Below are positions 26,100 to 34,468 of a stretch of 46,945 bases of DNA, piece by piece. The position numbers and the translations under genes were made by a program. The stretch comes from Marinilabiliales bacterium (GTDB lineage: Bacteria > Bacteroidota > Bacteroidia > Bacteroidales > DTU049). Every line of letters begins with the position of its first letter. Position 1 is the first letter of the stretch. Below the pieces are notes generated by a model. The model was not told the origin of the DNA, searched no databases, and worked only from the letters and a program-made list of their open reading frames with translations. The stretch lies in NCBI GenBank assembly GCA_002869435.1, contig PKSX01000171.1, positions 1-46,945 on the forward strand, in the 5' to 3' direction.

Positions 26100-29000
26100 T
26101 CTATCATATTTCGTGCTTCACCAACCGGAATTTTTTCACCCTTAAGGAATGCCACTACAAAGGCATCGGGAATGAGCTCACCCAATTGATTTTTAAGATT
26201 TAGTGCAGATTCATAATCTGGAAACGAACCTACGGTATAAAGTGTTACTTCATTATCTTTCTGCGTGCCAACCGACTGTCCAACACTTACTACCAGCTCA
26301 TCTATCTTCTCCTGATCAGGTTCTCCTTCAAATGATCCAATCTGCACCATAAAGACCGGTTTAGATTCAGTATAATTTCTATTTGGACGATGATCATTGA
26401 CTTGCTCTCCCAATGAACCACCAAATGGTACACCTTCGCCATTTATTCTGTCGGCCTCTGCACGCGTAATCTTCTTACCCTGATACAGAATAACTACAAA
26501 CGCATCAGGCACGCCTGCACCACGAATCTGGTTTCTTGCAGTAGTTGCATCTTCCATGTTGCCATAAACGCCTGCATAATAGCGATAGTAACCATTGGCC
26601 ATTCTATCTTCAATTAGCGGGCTAATACCAAATAAACGTTCAGTATTTCTTGGCGTCGCATAAACACCAACCTGTACTGAATACACCAATCCGTTTACAT
26701 CAGCCATTTCGTATTTATCCTCAGTGGCGGCCGCATTATTAGCTGTATTTGCAATTGGGTTGGTATTACCTGCATTGGCATTGGCATCAGCTACTGCCCC
26801 GCCCGCTTCAATTCTGCGTGCTTCGTATACAGGAACCCTTTCACCATCGTAATAGGCTACAACAAAAGCATCAGGGTATCCAATCGGACGAACACGGTTT
26901 CGCTCAGCCCATGCTGTATTAAAACTGGTGAAATATCCGGTCATATAACGATACCATGGCTCAATAAACTCTTCCAGCACTTCATCCAGATTTCCAAAAT
27001 ACTGAGCCGGATCCACAGTGCGACGTGATGCTGCAATCTGTACCCGATAATACAATGCCTTTGTTTCTGTATTATTATCATTGTTTGTCGCATTATTATT
27101 ATTATTTGTATTGTTATTATTTGCGTTATTGTTGTTCGCATTATTGTTTACATCATTATTATTGGTATTGTTTGCATTATTGTTATTGGCGTTATTATTC
27201 GCATCGGTATTGTTATTGTTGTTCGTGTTGTTATTATCATTCGTATTGTTATTGCTGTTATTGTTGTTGTTATTATCATTCGTATTGTTATTGCTGTTAT
27301 TGTTGTTGTTATTATCGTTGTTATTATCGTTTGTATTGTTATTTATGGCTAGATCATTGCCATAATCATCAAGCATATTTCGATTATTCAAATAAGCATC
27401 TCCAAGATCAGAAAGATTCATGGCCAGATCACTCTCAAGCTGTCCTGCCTCAATGGTAATCATTTTTTCAGGCGAATCAACACCTGCATCTGCTAGAGTT
27501 CGTTCTTGCAGAGCCAGTGCCTGCAATTCAAGCTCGCGAGCCTGATTCAAGAGATCCTGCTTCTTCTCAAAATCCTGCTCATTAAATGCTTCACTGCGCA
27601 AACGACGGGCCTGTATCATCAATTGTGATGCATCTGTCATTACCCAGGTTCCGTCATCTTCATTTTCTGCAATAAGCACATTATTGTTTTCATAGCGTGA
27701 ATTACTCCATATACCATATATGTCATTTGCAGCCAGATAATGCATGCGGGCTGCATCATTGTACAATTGTGCCTGATCATCATATTGCTGCTTAAGATTT
27801 GGGTCTTCCTCATTTACAGCAAGCTGTCTCAGACTATCAGCTTTTGCAAGTTTTTGCTCATACTGGTTCATATGCCACGATGCCATAGCTCCGGGAGCAA
27901 TGGTTTGCATGGTATTCGGTTTGTCAATATTGTTAACATTCAGGTTATTATCAGCATTTCTTGCATAGGCATCAGACTCTGCCATATAGGCCTGCATTGT
28001 TGTGGTTAAAGCGTCTATTTCACGCTGAATTTCATCAGCCTGATCCGGATTTTGCTTCTGTAGTTTCTTGAGTGAAGCAATACGCATCATTAAACTTTGT
28101 GCTCCCTTGCTATAATAATCCGACTGAATAAGGTCTTGATAATTAGAAAGGTCACGATCATCATATTCGCTAAAATTAATGTTGGTATTTTCATTATACC
28201 ACAATTCCGGCCCGCTTGCATTGGTCGTTGCAGCAGAATCAGGATTATTGTTGTTATCTGGGTTCGTGTTATTATTAGAATTGTTAGTGTTGTTAGTATT
28301 GTTAGTGTTTGCGTTATTATTATTCGAATTATCTGAATTAGTATTGTTGCTCACATTGCTGTTGCTATTATTATAAGCAATCAGGTCGTTCATATCTGAC
28401 TTATCAGGGCCTGCCAAAACATCATTAGAACCCATATCAGCAACCATCTCCCAGCTCGATGCCATATCGGCCAGTTTGTCATCAGACATTTCACTTACTG
28501 AATTGCTGAAATCATTATAATATGTGTTTTGTGCTTCTATAGCAGCCAAGGAATCATTCATATTCTCAATATTGCCTTCAATCAAAGCAATCTCGCGTAA
28601 TAGTTCATTGTTTTGAATATCAAATGGCATTCTTTTATCACGGAGCTTCTCTTTTTTCTTTTCTGAACGGGTTCCTTCAATTTTAGCATTGATTTCATCG
28701 ATCTGAGCCTGAATCGTTTTATGCTCATTTTGAAGCTCACCCAGACGAGTATTTTCATTGTCAAGTGCAGTCCTCAGATCGGTGGACTGCATCTCAATTG
28801 CTGATTGAGACAAACTCGTATTCTGAAGACTTGATATTTTATCATTGGCTTTTTCAAGCTGAGCGTAAGCAACAGCCGAATCAGCTGATAACGGGTATGT
28901 TCCCGTTTCAGTACTTAGAGTTTGCAATTCTGTTATCAAATTCTGTGTCTGCTGAATCTCTGATACCGATTTAGAGTACAGATCACTTAACACATCAAGC

Positions 29001-31528
29001 TGATTATAAAGGTCTTCGGTTGTGTTCTGTATATTTTGAAGAGTCTGAATATCTTCATTAGAAGGATTGTCTCCGGTTTTATCTTTCATGGTTTCCCAAT
29101 CCTTCAGGCGTGTATTATACATACTGCTCTTCTGAGCATACATCAACGCCAGTGCATCACTTTCCATCTGCTGACGATCGAGTTCATTTTTAAGTGAATC
29201 TATCTTTGAATTCAGCATATTCACCACATTATCACGGTGATTATCTGCTGTGAGATTGTTATTGGTATTATTATCATTATTGGTATTATTATCGTTTGTG
29301 TTGTTATTATCGTTTGTGTTGTTATTATCGTTTGTGTTGTTATTATCGTTTGTATTGTTATTATTGGTGTTGTTATCAGAATTATTGTTCGTATTATTAT
29401 CGTTGTTCGTATTATTATCGTTGTTCGTATTATTATCGTTTGTATTATTATTGTCGTTATTATTCATGGCCAGATCGTTATTTTCAACAGTGGCCATCAC
29501 TTCATTATTTACAGCCTGACGGGTTTCCGCAGTATTCATGAGTTCATTCAAGGTTGCCTTATTGTCTCCCAGTTGATTCCTGAGTGACTCGGCCTCTGCC
29601 TGCAAATCTGCAGCTTCCTGACGTAAAGAATCGGCTGCATGCTTATATTGGTCTTTCAGGGCCGGATAACTGGTAAGCGCTGCTTCATTTTCATATTGCT
29701 GAGCTTCCTCCAGGAGACTTACTGCTTGTTTTTCATTGTCAGAAATTGTTTGTTCTGCATCATTTACATCAGCCTGCAGTTCATTAATATATTCCTGATC
29801 AGCCTGTATTCGTCTTGTTGCTTCAACAATCTCAATTTTAAATGTATCTATTTCATCAATGAGTTTTTTCAATAAAACCACAGATGTATCTAACTCCTGC
29901 CTCAATGCCAGTTGCTGAATATATCCAGCCTGATCCTGAATACGTTCCATTGCATCTTTCTGACCGTCGGCAGCTTCATTATACTGTTCGTACATCTGCA
30001 TGGCCACATCCGACTCATCCATCAGATCCTCACTATTCTTTGCCAACTCAACAGCTTCAGCCATCATGTCTTTGCGTTTGTCGGGATCTGTTTCATTCAG
30101 AGCATCTTCATACAGTTGACTGCTCTGTTCATTCTTGTCAACAGCTTCTCTCTTCTTCAGATCGGCCAGTCTCAGCGACTCATCTCTCAGAGCCCTGAAA
30201 TTGAACATTTCCTGTTCAGCATCATCCACGTGTTCAAAAGTGATGTCAATAATATCTTCATCGGTTGGGTTCACAGGAATATTATATCTTAAATTGTCCT
30301 GATTATTCGACAACACGTCCTGATCCAGATTCATTTCCTCATCTGTATTCACATCAAGTGAGGCTTTGGAGCGAATCTTTTCAAGTGTTTGCTGATAGTT
30401 TGGATCATCATAGTCAATCTCACCCGAAGCAATCATATCAGTATTCAGCTTCTCAATCTCCTCGATTTTCTTATCAATACGCACCAGAAAGACCATTATA
30501 CGCCCATCGTTGCTGTTTCTGAAAGATGAAAACCATGCATATCGCTGACTCGGATCAGTTATGAACAGAATATCATCAAACGGTGAGTTTATGGCAAAAT
30601 CTATGTTTACCGGTTTCGACCAATCTCCCAGATCAGAAATAAAGGTGGAACGAAACACATCATATCCACCCATGCTGTTATGTCCTTTGGAGCAGAAATA
30701 CAATGTTTTACCATCAGGAAGCAGATATGGAAAATCTTCATCATACTGTGTATTGATAGAGCTGCTAAGCTTTTCCGGCGGAGAAAAGCTGCCATCAGGT
30801 CTTTTAAAAGCACGATAAATATCTTTATTTGCACCTTTTTTCTTATCACCCAAACTACTGTAATACACTACATTGTGAGTATCTGAGTAGAAAACAAGCT
30901 GCATCTCATCCGATTTTCTATCGAGTTTAGATTTCAAAAACTCAGGTTTGGGAGCCAGATTTCCACCAAAACGCGTCAAATCGTACGAGCGGAAAAAATT
31001 CTGATACCCAACCTCATATTTTTTCAAAACATAAAGATCACTGACATCCTGTAATAGAACGATACCGTTATTGCACATTTGCATTCGAATCTCGGCTTTC
31101 TCGTAATAAGGATTCTTACTGTTTGTTCTCAGCCTGAAAGACGTAAATGCCCTGATAGCTTCCCCAAAGCGATAAGCCTGATGATAGGCCACTCCAAGAT
31201 GATACAGAATCATTAAGGCATCTTCACCTTCCAGTTCGCCAACACCGCGCTCCATATGTTTAATTGGCTCTTCCGGATCACGCCGGTCTGAATAAAGCAT
31301 ACATGCACCAAAGCGATAGGAGTAAAAAGGATCTTTACGATTCAAACTCAATAATTGCGAGTATAATGGATAGGCTTCAACATATTTTCCCTCTTGGAAC
31401 AGTTTATCGGCTTCCTCCTTTACCTTGTCAACTTCAATATCATTGTTCTGAGCATAAAGTAATTGCGGGCCTGCTAAAATCAATAAAGCAAGCTGCAATG
31501 CGAAAAATATGTTTCGAAATGCAAACAA
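26096..31528 (-). CDS. Giant envelope protein: TPR, PD40, coiled coils, Asn-rich tracts and three SPOR-like domains
   Basis: This 1810-residue exported protein has signal peptide FAFRNIFFALQLALLILAGP. A TPR-like region (about 30-150, with EGKYVEAYPLYSQLL) precedes a PD40/WD40-like segment (about 200-345, with FPYLLPDGKTLYFCSKG). Long charged coiled coils follow, broken by three Asn/Thr/Asp tracts (about 688-760, 1052-1098 and 1395-1487). The C-terminus holds three SPOR-like repeats (about 1490-1580, 1610-1695 and 1722-1805), each with PDAFVV followed by a G-x-x-(I/V/T)-x-x-x-EA-type tail. SPOR domains bind denuded peptidoglycan, so it is probably a periplasmic scaffold anchored to the wall. 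No ATG is available: the only start after the last in-frame stop is TTG 31526-31528. Confidence 0.8.
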   Translation of the reverse strand: MFAFRNIFFALQLALLILAGPQLLYAQNNDIEVDKVKEEADKLFQEGKYVEAYPLYSQLLSLNRKDPFYSYRFGACMLYSDRRDPEEPIKHMERGVGELEGEDALMILYHLGVAYHQAYRFGEAIRAFTSFRLRTNSKNPYYEKAEIRMQMCNNGIVLLQDVSDLYVLKKYEVGYQNFFRSYDLTRFGGNLAPKPEFLKSKLDRKSDEMQLVFYSDTHNVVYYSSLGDKKKGANKDIYRAFKRPDGSFSPPEKLSSSINTQYDEDFPYLLPDGKTLYFCSKGHNSMGGYDVFRSTFISDLGDWSKPVNIDFAINSPFDDILFITDPSQRYAWFSSFRNSNDGRIMVFLVRIDKKIEEIEKLNTDMIASGEIDYDDPNYQQTLEKIRSKASLDVNTDEEMNLDQDVLSNNQDNLRYNIPVNPTDEDIIDITFEHVDDAEQEMFNFRALRDESLRLADLKKREAVDKNEQSSQLYEDALNETDPDKRKDMMAEAVELAKNSEDLMDESDVAMQMYEQYNEAADGQKDAMERIQDQAGYIQQLALRQELDTSVVLLKKLIDEIDTFKIEIVEATRRIQADQEYINELQADVNDAEQTISDNEKQAVSLLEEAQQYENEAALTSYPALKDQYKHAADSLRQEAADLQAEAESLRNQLGDNKATLNELMNTAETRQAVNNEVMATVENNDLAMNNNDNNNTNDNNTNNDNNTNNDNNTNNNSDNNTNNNNTNDNNNTNDNNNTNDNNNTNDNNTNNDNNTNNNLTADNHRDNVVNMLNSKIDSLKNELDRQQMESDALALMYAQKSSMYNTRLKDWETMKDKTGDNPSNEDIQTLQNIQNTTEDLYNQLDVLSDLYSKSVSEIQQTQNLITELQTLSTETGTYPLSADSAVAYAQLEKANDKISSLQNTSLSQSAIEMQSTDLRTALDNENTRLGELQNEHKTIQAQIDEINAKIEGTRSEKKKEKLRDKRMPFDIQNNELLREIALIEGNIENMNDSLAAIEAQNTYYNDFSNSVSEMSDDKLADMASSWEMVADMGSNDVLAGPDKSDMNDLIAYNNSNSNVSNNTNSDNSNNNNANTNNTNNTNNSNNNTNPDNNNNPDSAATTNASGPELWYNENTNINFSEYDDRDLSNYQDLIQSDYYSKGAQSLMMRIASLKKLQKQNPDQADEIQREIDALTTTMQAYMAESDAYARNADNNLNVNNIDKPNTMQTIAPGAMASWHMNQYEQKLAKADSLRQLAVNEEDPNLKQQYDDQAQLYNDAARMHYLAANDIYGIWSNSRYENNNVLIAENEDDGTWVMTDASQLMIQARRLRSEAFNEQDFEKKQDLLNQARELELQALALQERTLADAGVDSPEKMITIEAGQLESDLAMNLSDLGDAYLNNRNMLDDYGNDLAINNNTNDNNNDNNNNNNSNNNTNDNNNNNNSNNNTNDNNNTNNNNNTDANNNANNNNANNTNNNDVNNNANNNNANNNNTNNNNNATNNDNNTETKALYYRVQIAASRRTVDPAQYFGNLDEVLEEFIEPWYRYMTGYFTSFNTAWAERNRVRPIGYPDAFVVAYYDGERVPVYEARRIEAGGAVADANANAGNTNPIANTANNAAATEDKYEMADVNGLVYSVQVGVYATPRNTERLFGISPLIEDRMANGYYRYYAGVYGNMEDATTARNQIRGAGVPDAFVVILYQGKKITRAEADRINGEGVPFGGSLGEQVNDHRPNRNYTESKPVFMVQIGSFEGEPDQEKIDELVVSVGQSVGTQKDNEVTLYTVGSFPDYESALNLKNQLGELIPDAFVVAFLKGEKIPVGEARNMIE
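27070..27343. repeat. Asn-codon tandem repeat tract 3, with a perfect 39-bp duplication
   Basis: A run of AAT/AAC, ACA and GAT codons read on the minus strand. A 39-bp unit is repeated perfectly at 27231-27269 and 27270-27308 (13 codons, SNNNTNDN-type), with a partial third copy. All repeats are multiples of 3, so length changes would stay in frame. Confidence 0.85.
28235..28375. repeat. Asn-codon tandem repeat tract 2
   Basis: A run encoding NNSNSNVSNNTNSDNS-type sequence on the minus strand. It is less regular than tracts 1 and 3; only short direct repeats such as TTAGTGTTGTTAGTATTG are visible. Confidence 0.75.
29250..29468. repeat. Asn-codon tandem repeat tract 1, with two 18-bp arrays
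   Basis: Unit TTATTATCGTTTGTGTTG is repeated three times exactly and a fourth time with one change (29286-29357). Unit TTGTTCGTATTATTATCG is repeated three times exactly (29385-29438). Each unit encodes six residues (N, T and D only) on the minus strand. Confidence 0.88.
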
Positions 31529-31589
31529 AGTGGGTAAATTGCGTTTATATTCCTGTGTCTTTATACTCTTATATTAAGATTTTGTTACT

Positions 31590-31597
31590 CAAATATA
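31590..31597 (-). promoter_or_regulatory. Putative -7 element (TATATTTG) of the giant envelope protein gene
   Basis: The complement of 31590-31597 reads TATATTTG. It leaves a leader of roughly 55 nt before the TTG start at 31528. No convincing -33 element is seen. Confidence 0.5.
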
Positions 31598-31638
31598 ATG
31601 ATTCAATCGATACGGAAATTCCATATTACAAATAATCG

Positions 31639-31675
31639 CACTGTCATCTAGAGCGAAGTCGAAAGATAGACAGTG
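31639..31675. repeat. Hairpin repeat, family B copy 3
   Basis: CACTGTC (31639-31645) pairs with GACAGTG (31669-31675), and the inner stem ATCT pairs with AGAT. The loop core GAGCGAAGTCGA (31651-31662) matches copies 1 and 2. It lies between two divergent genes, so here it cannot be a simple terminator. Confidence 0.7.
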
Positions 31676-31729
31676 TCTTTACAATAGAAATAATCAAAAT
31701 AAATTGAAAATTTTGCGTTATTTTGTCAT

Positions 31730-32617
31730 ATGAAAATCAGTATTGATCAGAAATCAGGGTTTTGTTTCGGTGTAACTGCCGCCATTGAGGCTGCTGAGGA
31801 TGAACTCAGCCGTAGCAAAGAACTGTATTGCCTGGGGGATCTTGTTCATAACTCTGTAGAAATGAGTCGGTTGGAGAAAATGGGCCTAAAAGTCATTTCG
31901 CGGAAAGAAATGAAAGAACTGAAAAATGAAAAAATACTGATTAGGGCACACGGCGAACCACCTTCAACCTATGAACTGGCCCGGAATAACAACTTGGAAG
32001 TACTTGATTTCACCTGTCCAGTAGTTCTGAAACTACAAGACCGAGTAAAAAAAGCCTGGCTTGATGCAGATAAAATTGGCGGACAACTGGTTATATACGG
32101 AAAACCCGGCCATGCTGAGGTCATTGGCCTCACAGGACAGTCTGACAATAATGCACTGGTTCTTAGCTCACCAGAAGATGTAATAAAGATTGATTGTTCA
32201 AAACCAATTGTGCTTTTCTCTCAAACAACCAAGGATGAAAAGGGCTTTTACGATATTGCAGATGCATTGAAAGATTGCATGACAGAAAAGGGACTGAACC
32301 CCAAGATAAGTCTGAAAATCAATAACTCCATATGTAAACTCGTATCTGAACGTGTTCCACAGTTACAGAAGTTTGCCTCAGAACACGATGCTATTTTATT
32401 TGTGAGTGGTAAAAAAAGTTCAAACGGCAATTATCTATTCAGCGTTTGTAAAGAAATAAATCCAGATTCATATTTCATCAGTTCCGATAAAGAAATTGAT
32501 TTTCAATGGTTTGAAAACGCAGAATCTATTGGAATATGCGGAGCCACTTCTACTCCAATGTGGTTAATGGAAGAGATTGCTGAATATATTCAGATAAACG
32601 CAGAACGTAAAACGTAG
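31730..32617 (+). CDS. ispH: 4-hydroxy-3-methylbut-2-enyl diphosphate reductase
   Basis: This 295-residue Fe-S enzyme is the last step of the MEP isoprenoid pathway, forming IPP and DMAPP. The three cluster cysteines are visible as C12 (SGFCFGV), C96 (FTCPVV) and C202 (NSICKLV). Substrate-binding words include VHNSVEM, RAHGEPP, GKPGHAEVIGLTGQ (with the catalytic Glu) and FSQTT. The C-terminal CGATSTP is standard. It is divergent from the giant envelope gene; GTTATTTTGTC just before the ATG is an imperfect -7 candidate. The organism therefore uses the MEP pathway. Confidence 0.96.
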   Translation: MKISIDQKSGFCFGVTAAIEAAEDELSRSKELYCLGDLVHNSVEMSRLEKMGLKVISRKEMKELKNEKILIRAHGEPPSTYELARNNNLEVLDFTCPVVLKLQDRVKKAWLDADKIGGQLVIYGKPGHAEVIGLTGQSDNNALVLSSPEDVIKIDCSKPIVLFSQTTKDEKGFYDIADALKDCMTEKGLNPKISLKINNSICKLVSERVPQLQKFASEHDAILFVSGKKSSNGNYLFSVCKEINPDSYFISSDKEIDFQWFENAESIGICGATSTPMWLMEEIAEYIQINAERKT

Positions 32618-32693
32618 ACGCGGATCTACACGGTCTATCAATGAATAAATGGATTTTCACAGATAATAAACATAAAACTCACTTTATACTTTC

Positions 32694-32727
32694 CACTTTC
32701 CACATTCCACTTTCCACATTCCACTTT
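32694..32727. repeat. Heptamer tandem repeat CAC(T/A)TTC
   Basis: Alternating 7-bp units CACTTTC and CACATTC, nearly five copies, in the spacer between ispH and the hydrolase gene. They end about 22 nt before the putative -7 element. Confidence 0.75.
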
Positions 32728-32749
32728 ATACTATCTTTTTACTTTTCCT

Positions 32750-32757
32750 TAACTTTG
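32750..32757 (+). promoter_or_regulatory. Putative -7 element (TAACTTTG)
   Basis: TAACTTTG lies 17 nt before the ATG at 32775, a normal distance for Bacteroidota. No -33 TTTG is visible at standard spacing. Confidence 0.5.
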
Positions 32758-32774
32758 ACACAGAAATCTGAATC

Positions 32775-34442
32775 ATGAGGAGACTACTGTTTTTTTTATC
32801 ATCAATTATTCTGATAGTCATAATACTTTCATGCGGTGGCAGCCGAAAAACTGATTTCAGTACATTGCATGATGGGTATTGGTATTCAGCAATATTACCC
32901 AGCGGCTCAGAATTGTATCTTAAGTTCGAGAAGAAAAGTTTTAATGAGGCTTCCGGACTAGCCTTCTTCAGCCCTGAACAACACATGACTGAGTTGGGAA
33001 CATTCAGTATATCCGGATCATCAGAACTAACCACAAAAATCAAAAATAGAGAACAAGAGTACTCCGGAAAATTTGAAGCCGGTACCGACACCCTTGTTTT
33101 CCATATGAAGAAACCGGAAAAAGCAGATATATATTTCATAGCTCATAAAACTCATTCTGTTGGTGAACCAAATAACCGCTATAAAACTCAGATATTTGAT
33201 AAAGTAAGCCGTAAAACAGTTAAATACGGCAAGGCCAAAGGTTTTTACACCACTAAAAAGGTAAAGGATATGAATTCAGAATCGTACCCTGAAATCATAA
33301 TGAGTGTTACCCGAAGTATTGCCAAAAACCTCTTTACCGAGACGCAAACGCTGAATATGGACATTTACCGACCCAAAGGCGACAGTACAAAAAACCGTCC
33401 GCTTATCATGCTCATTCACGGCGGTGCATTTATTGTGGGCGACAAACAGGATAATTTTCAGGTACGCCTGGCCAATTACTTTGCAAAAATGGGCTATGTA
33501 GTTGCCAGTATTAATTATCGCATGGGGTATGTCTTTCTTCCGGGAGCGTACGGTAATCTCGAACGATGCATTTACAGAGCCGTTCAGGACTCGAGAGCAG
33601 CCATACGCTACATGATCCATAATAAGAACAAATACGGAATTGATCCGGATAAGATTTTTGTTGCAGGCAATTCTGCTGGTGGGTTTATTGCGCTTAAAAC
33701 AGCCTTCATGGGAGACGAAGAAGCCTACGAAAGCACGGGTGCAAGCCTTTTTATGCTGTACGATGATCTAGGATGTCTTGATTGTTCAACAAACGATTAC
33801 AAGGAAAAAGTAAAAATAGATGCTGTTGTAAATATGTGGGGAGCACTCACTCATATTGATATGCTCGACTCAAACGAACGCATCCCTACCCTGCTGATAC
33901 ATGGCGACAGCGATCGTATTGTACCCTACGATTATAATAATCCGTTTCAGAATGTTGATCCCGAATACACCCGGTTTTTTATGCAGAAGGTGTACGGTTC
34001 AGAGCCTATATATGAAAGGCTTCAAAAATTTGATATTCCTTCTAAGCTGATTACAATAAGAAACGGGCCACACGAACCACAATTTGATGACAAAAACCGA
34101 TATACCAGTGTGCAGGACACCATTCAGGATGTGATGAAGGAATTTTTATATGAAAGACTTCTGGGTGATACACTTATTATTAAGCCTTTAATTTCTGATG
34201 AAAACGATAAATCCACTGCATACTTCTTCGAAGTAAATGCTCCCAAAGGATCTTTAATAGAATGGGTTATTACTGATGGTGATGGTGCAATAATTCCGGT
34301 AAACAAAAAACAAAGTAAAATTAAATTGTTTATGTTCTCTACAAGCAGCAGCATCACTTTTAAGGTGAGAATTAAAACAAGAAACGGTATTATCATTGAA
34401 AGCGATTTTGCTAACACTAAAACCATGCAATATCCTGCCTGA
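32775..34442 (+). CDS. Lipoprotein alpha/beta hydrolase (esterase-like) with beta-rich tail
   Basis: The 555-residue protein begins with a lipoprotein signal ending ILSC-GG. A beta-rich N-terminal domain (about 30-135) is followed by an alpha/beta hydrolase core. The core shows the oxyanion word LIHGGAFIVGD, the nucleophile S300 in VAGNSAGGF, an acid in LLIHGDSDRIVPY, and a probable catalytic His in NGPHEPQF (about 431). This pattern fits the carboxylesterase/BD-FAE-type group. The last 90 or so residues form an Ig-like tail. It is probably anchored to the outer membrane or periplasmic face; the substrate is unknown. The TPR gene follows after 26 nt and may be cotranscribed. Confidence 0.85.
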   Translation: MRRLLFFLSSIILIVIILSCGGSRKTDFSTLHDGYWYSAILPSGSELYLKFEKKSFNEASGLAFFSPEQHMTELGTFSISGSSELTTKIKNREQEYSGKFEAGTDTLVFHMKKPEKADIYFIAHKTHSVGEPNNRYKTQIFDKVSRKTVKYGKAKGFYTTKKVKDMNSESYPEIIMSVTRSIAKNLFTETQTLNMDIYRPKGDSTKNRPLIMLIHGGAFIVGDKQDNFQVRLANYFAKMGYVVASINYRMGYVFLPGAYGNLERCIYRAVQDSRAAIRYMIHNKNKYGIDPDKIFVAGNSAGGFIALKTAFMGDEEAYESTGASLFMLYDDLGCLDCSTNDYKEKVKIDAVVNMWGALTHIDMLDSNERIPTLLIHGDSDRIVPYDYNNPFQNVDPEYTRFFMQKVYGSEPIYERLQKFDIPSKLITIRNGPHEPQFDDKNRYTSVQDTIQDVMKEFLYERLLGDTLIIKPLISDENDKSTAYFFEVNAPKGSLIEWVITDGDGAIIPVNKKQSKIKLFMFSTSSSITFKVRIKTRNGIIIESDFANTKTMQYPA

Positions 34443-34468
34443 AAAAATAACGTATATTTACATTCCGT

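Noticed and set aside
27025..27459. Long + strand frames rich in Leu, Val and Tyr/Cys opposite the Asn tracts (also at 28179-28376 and 29237-29587).
   Set aside because: They are the antisense of AAT/AAC-rich repeats; low-complexity translation with no start context, and the minus-strand gene is clearly real.
32617..32690. Possible terminator after ispH.
   Set aside because: No hairpin of more than a few pairs was found.
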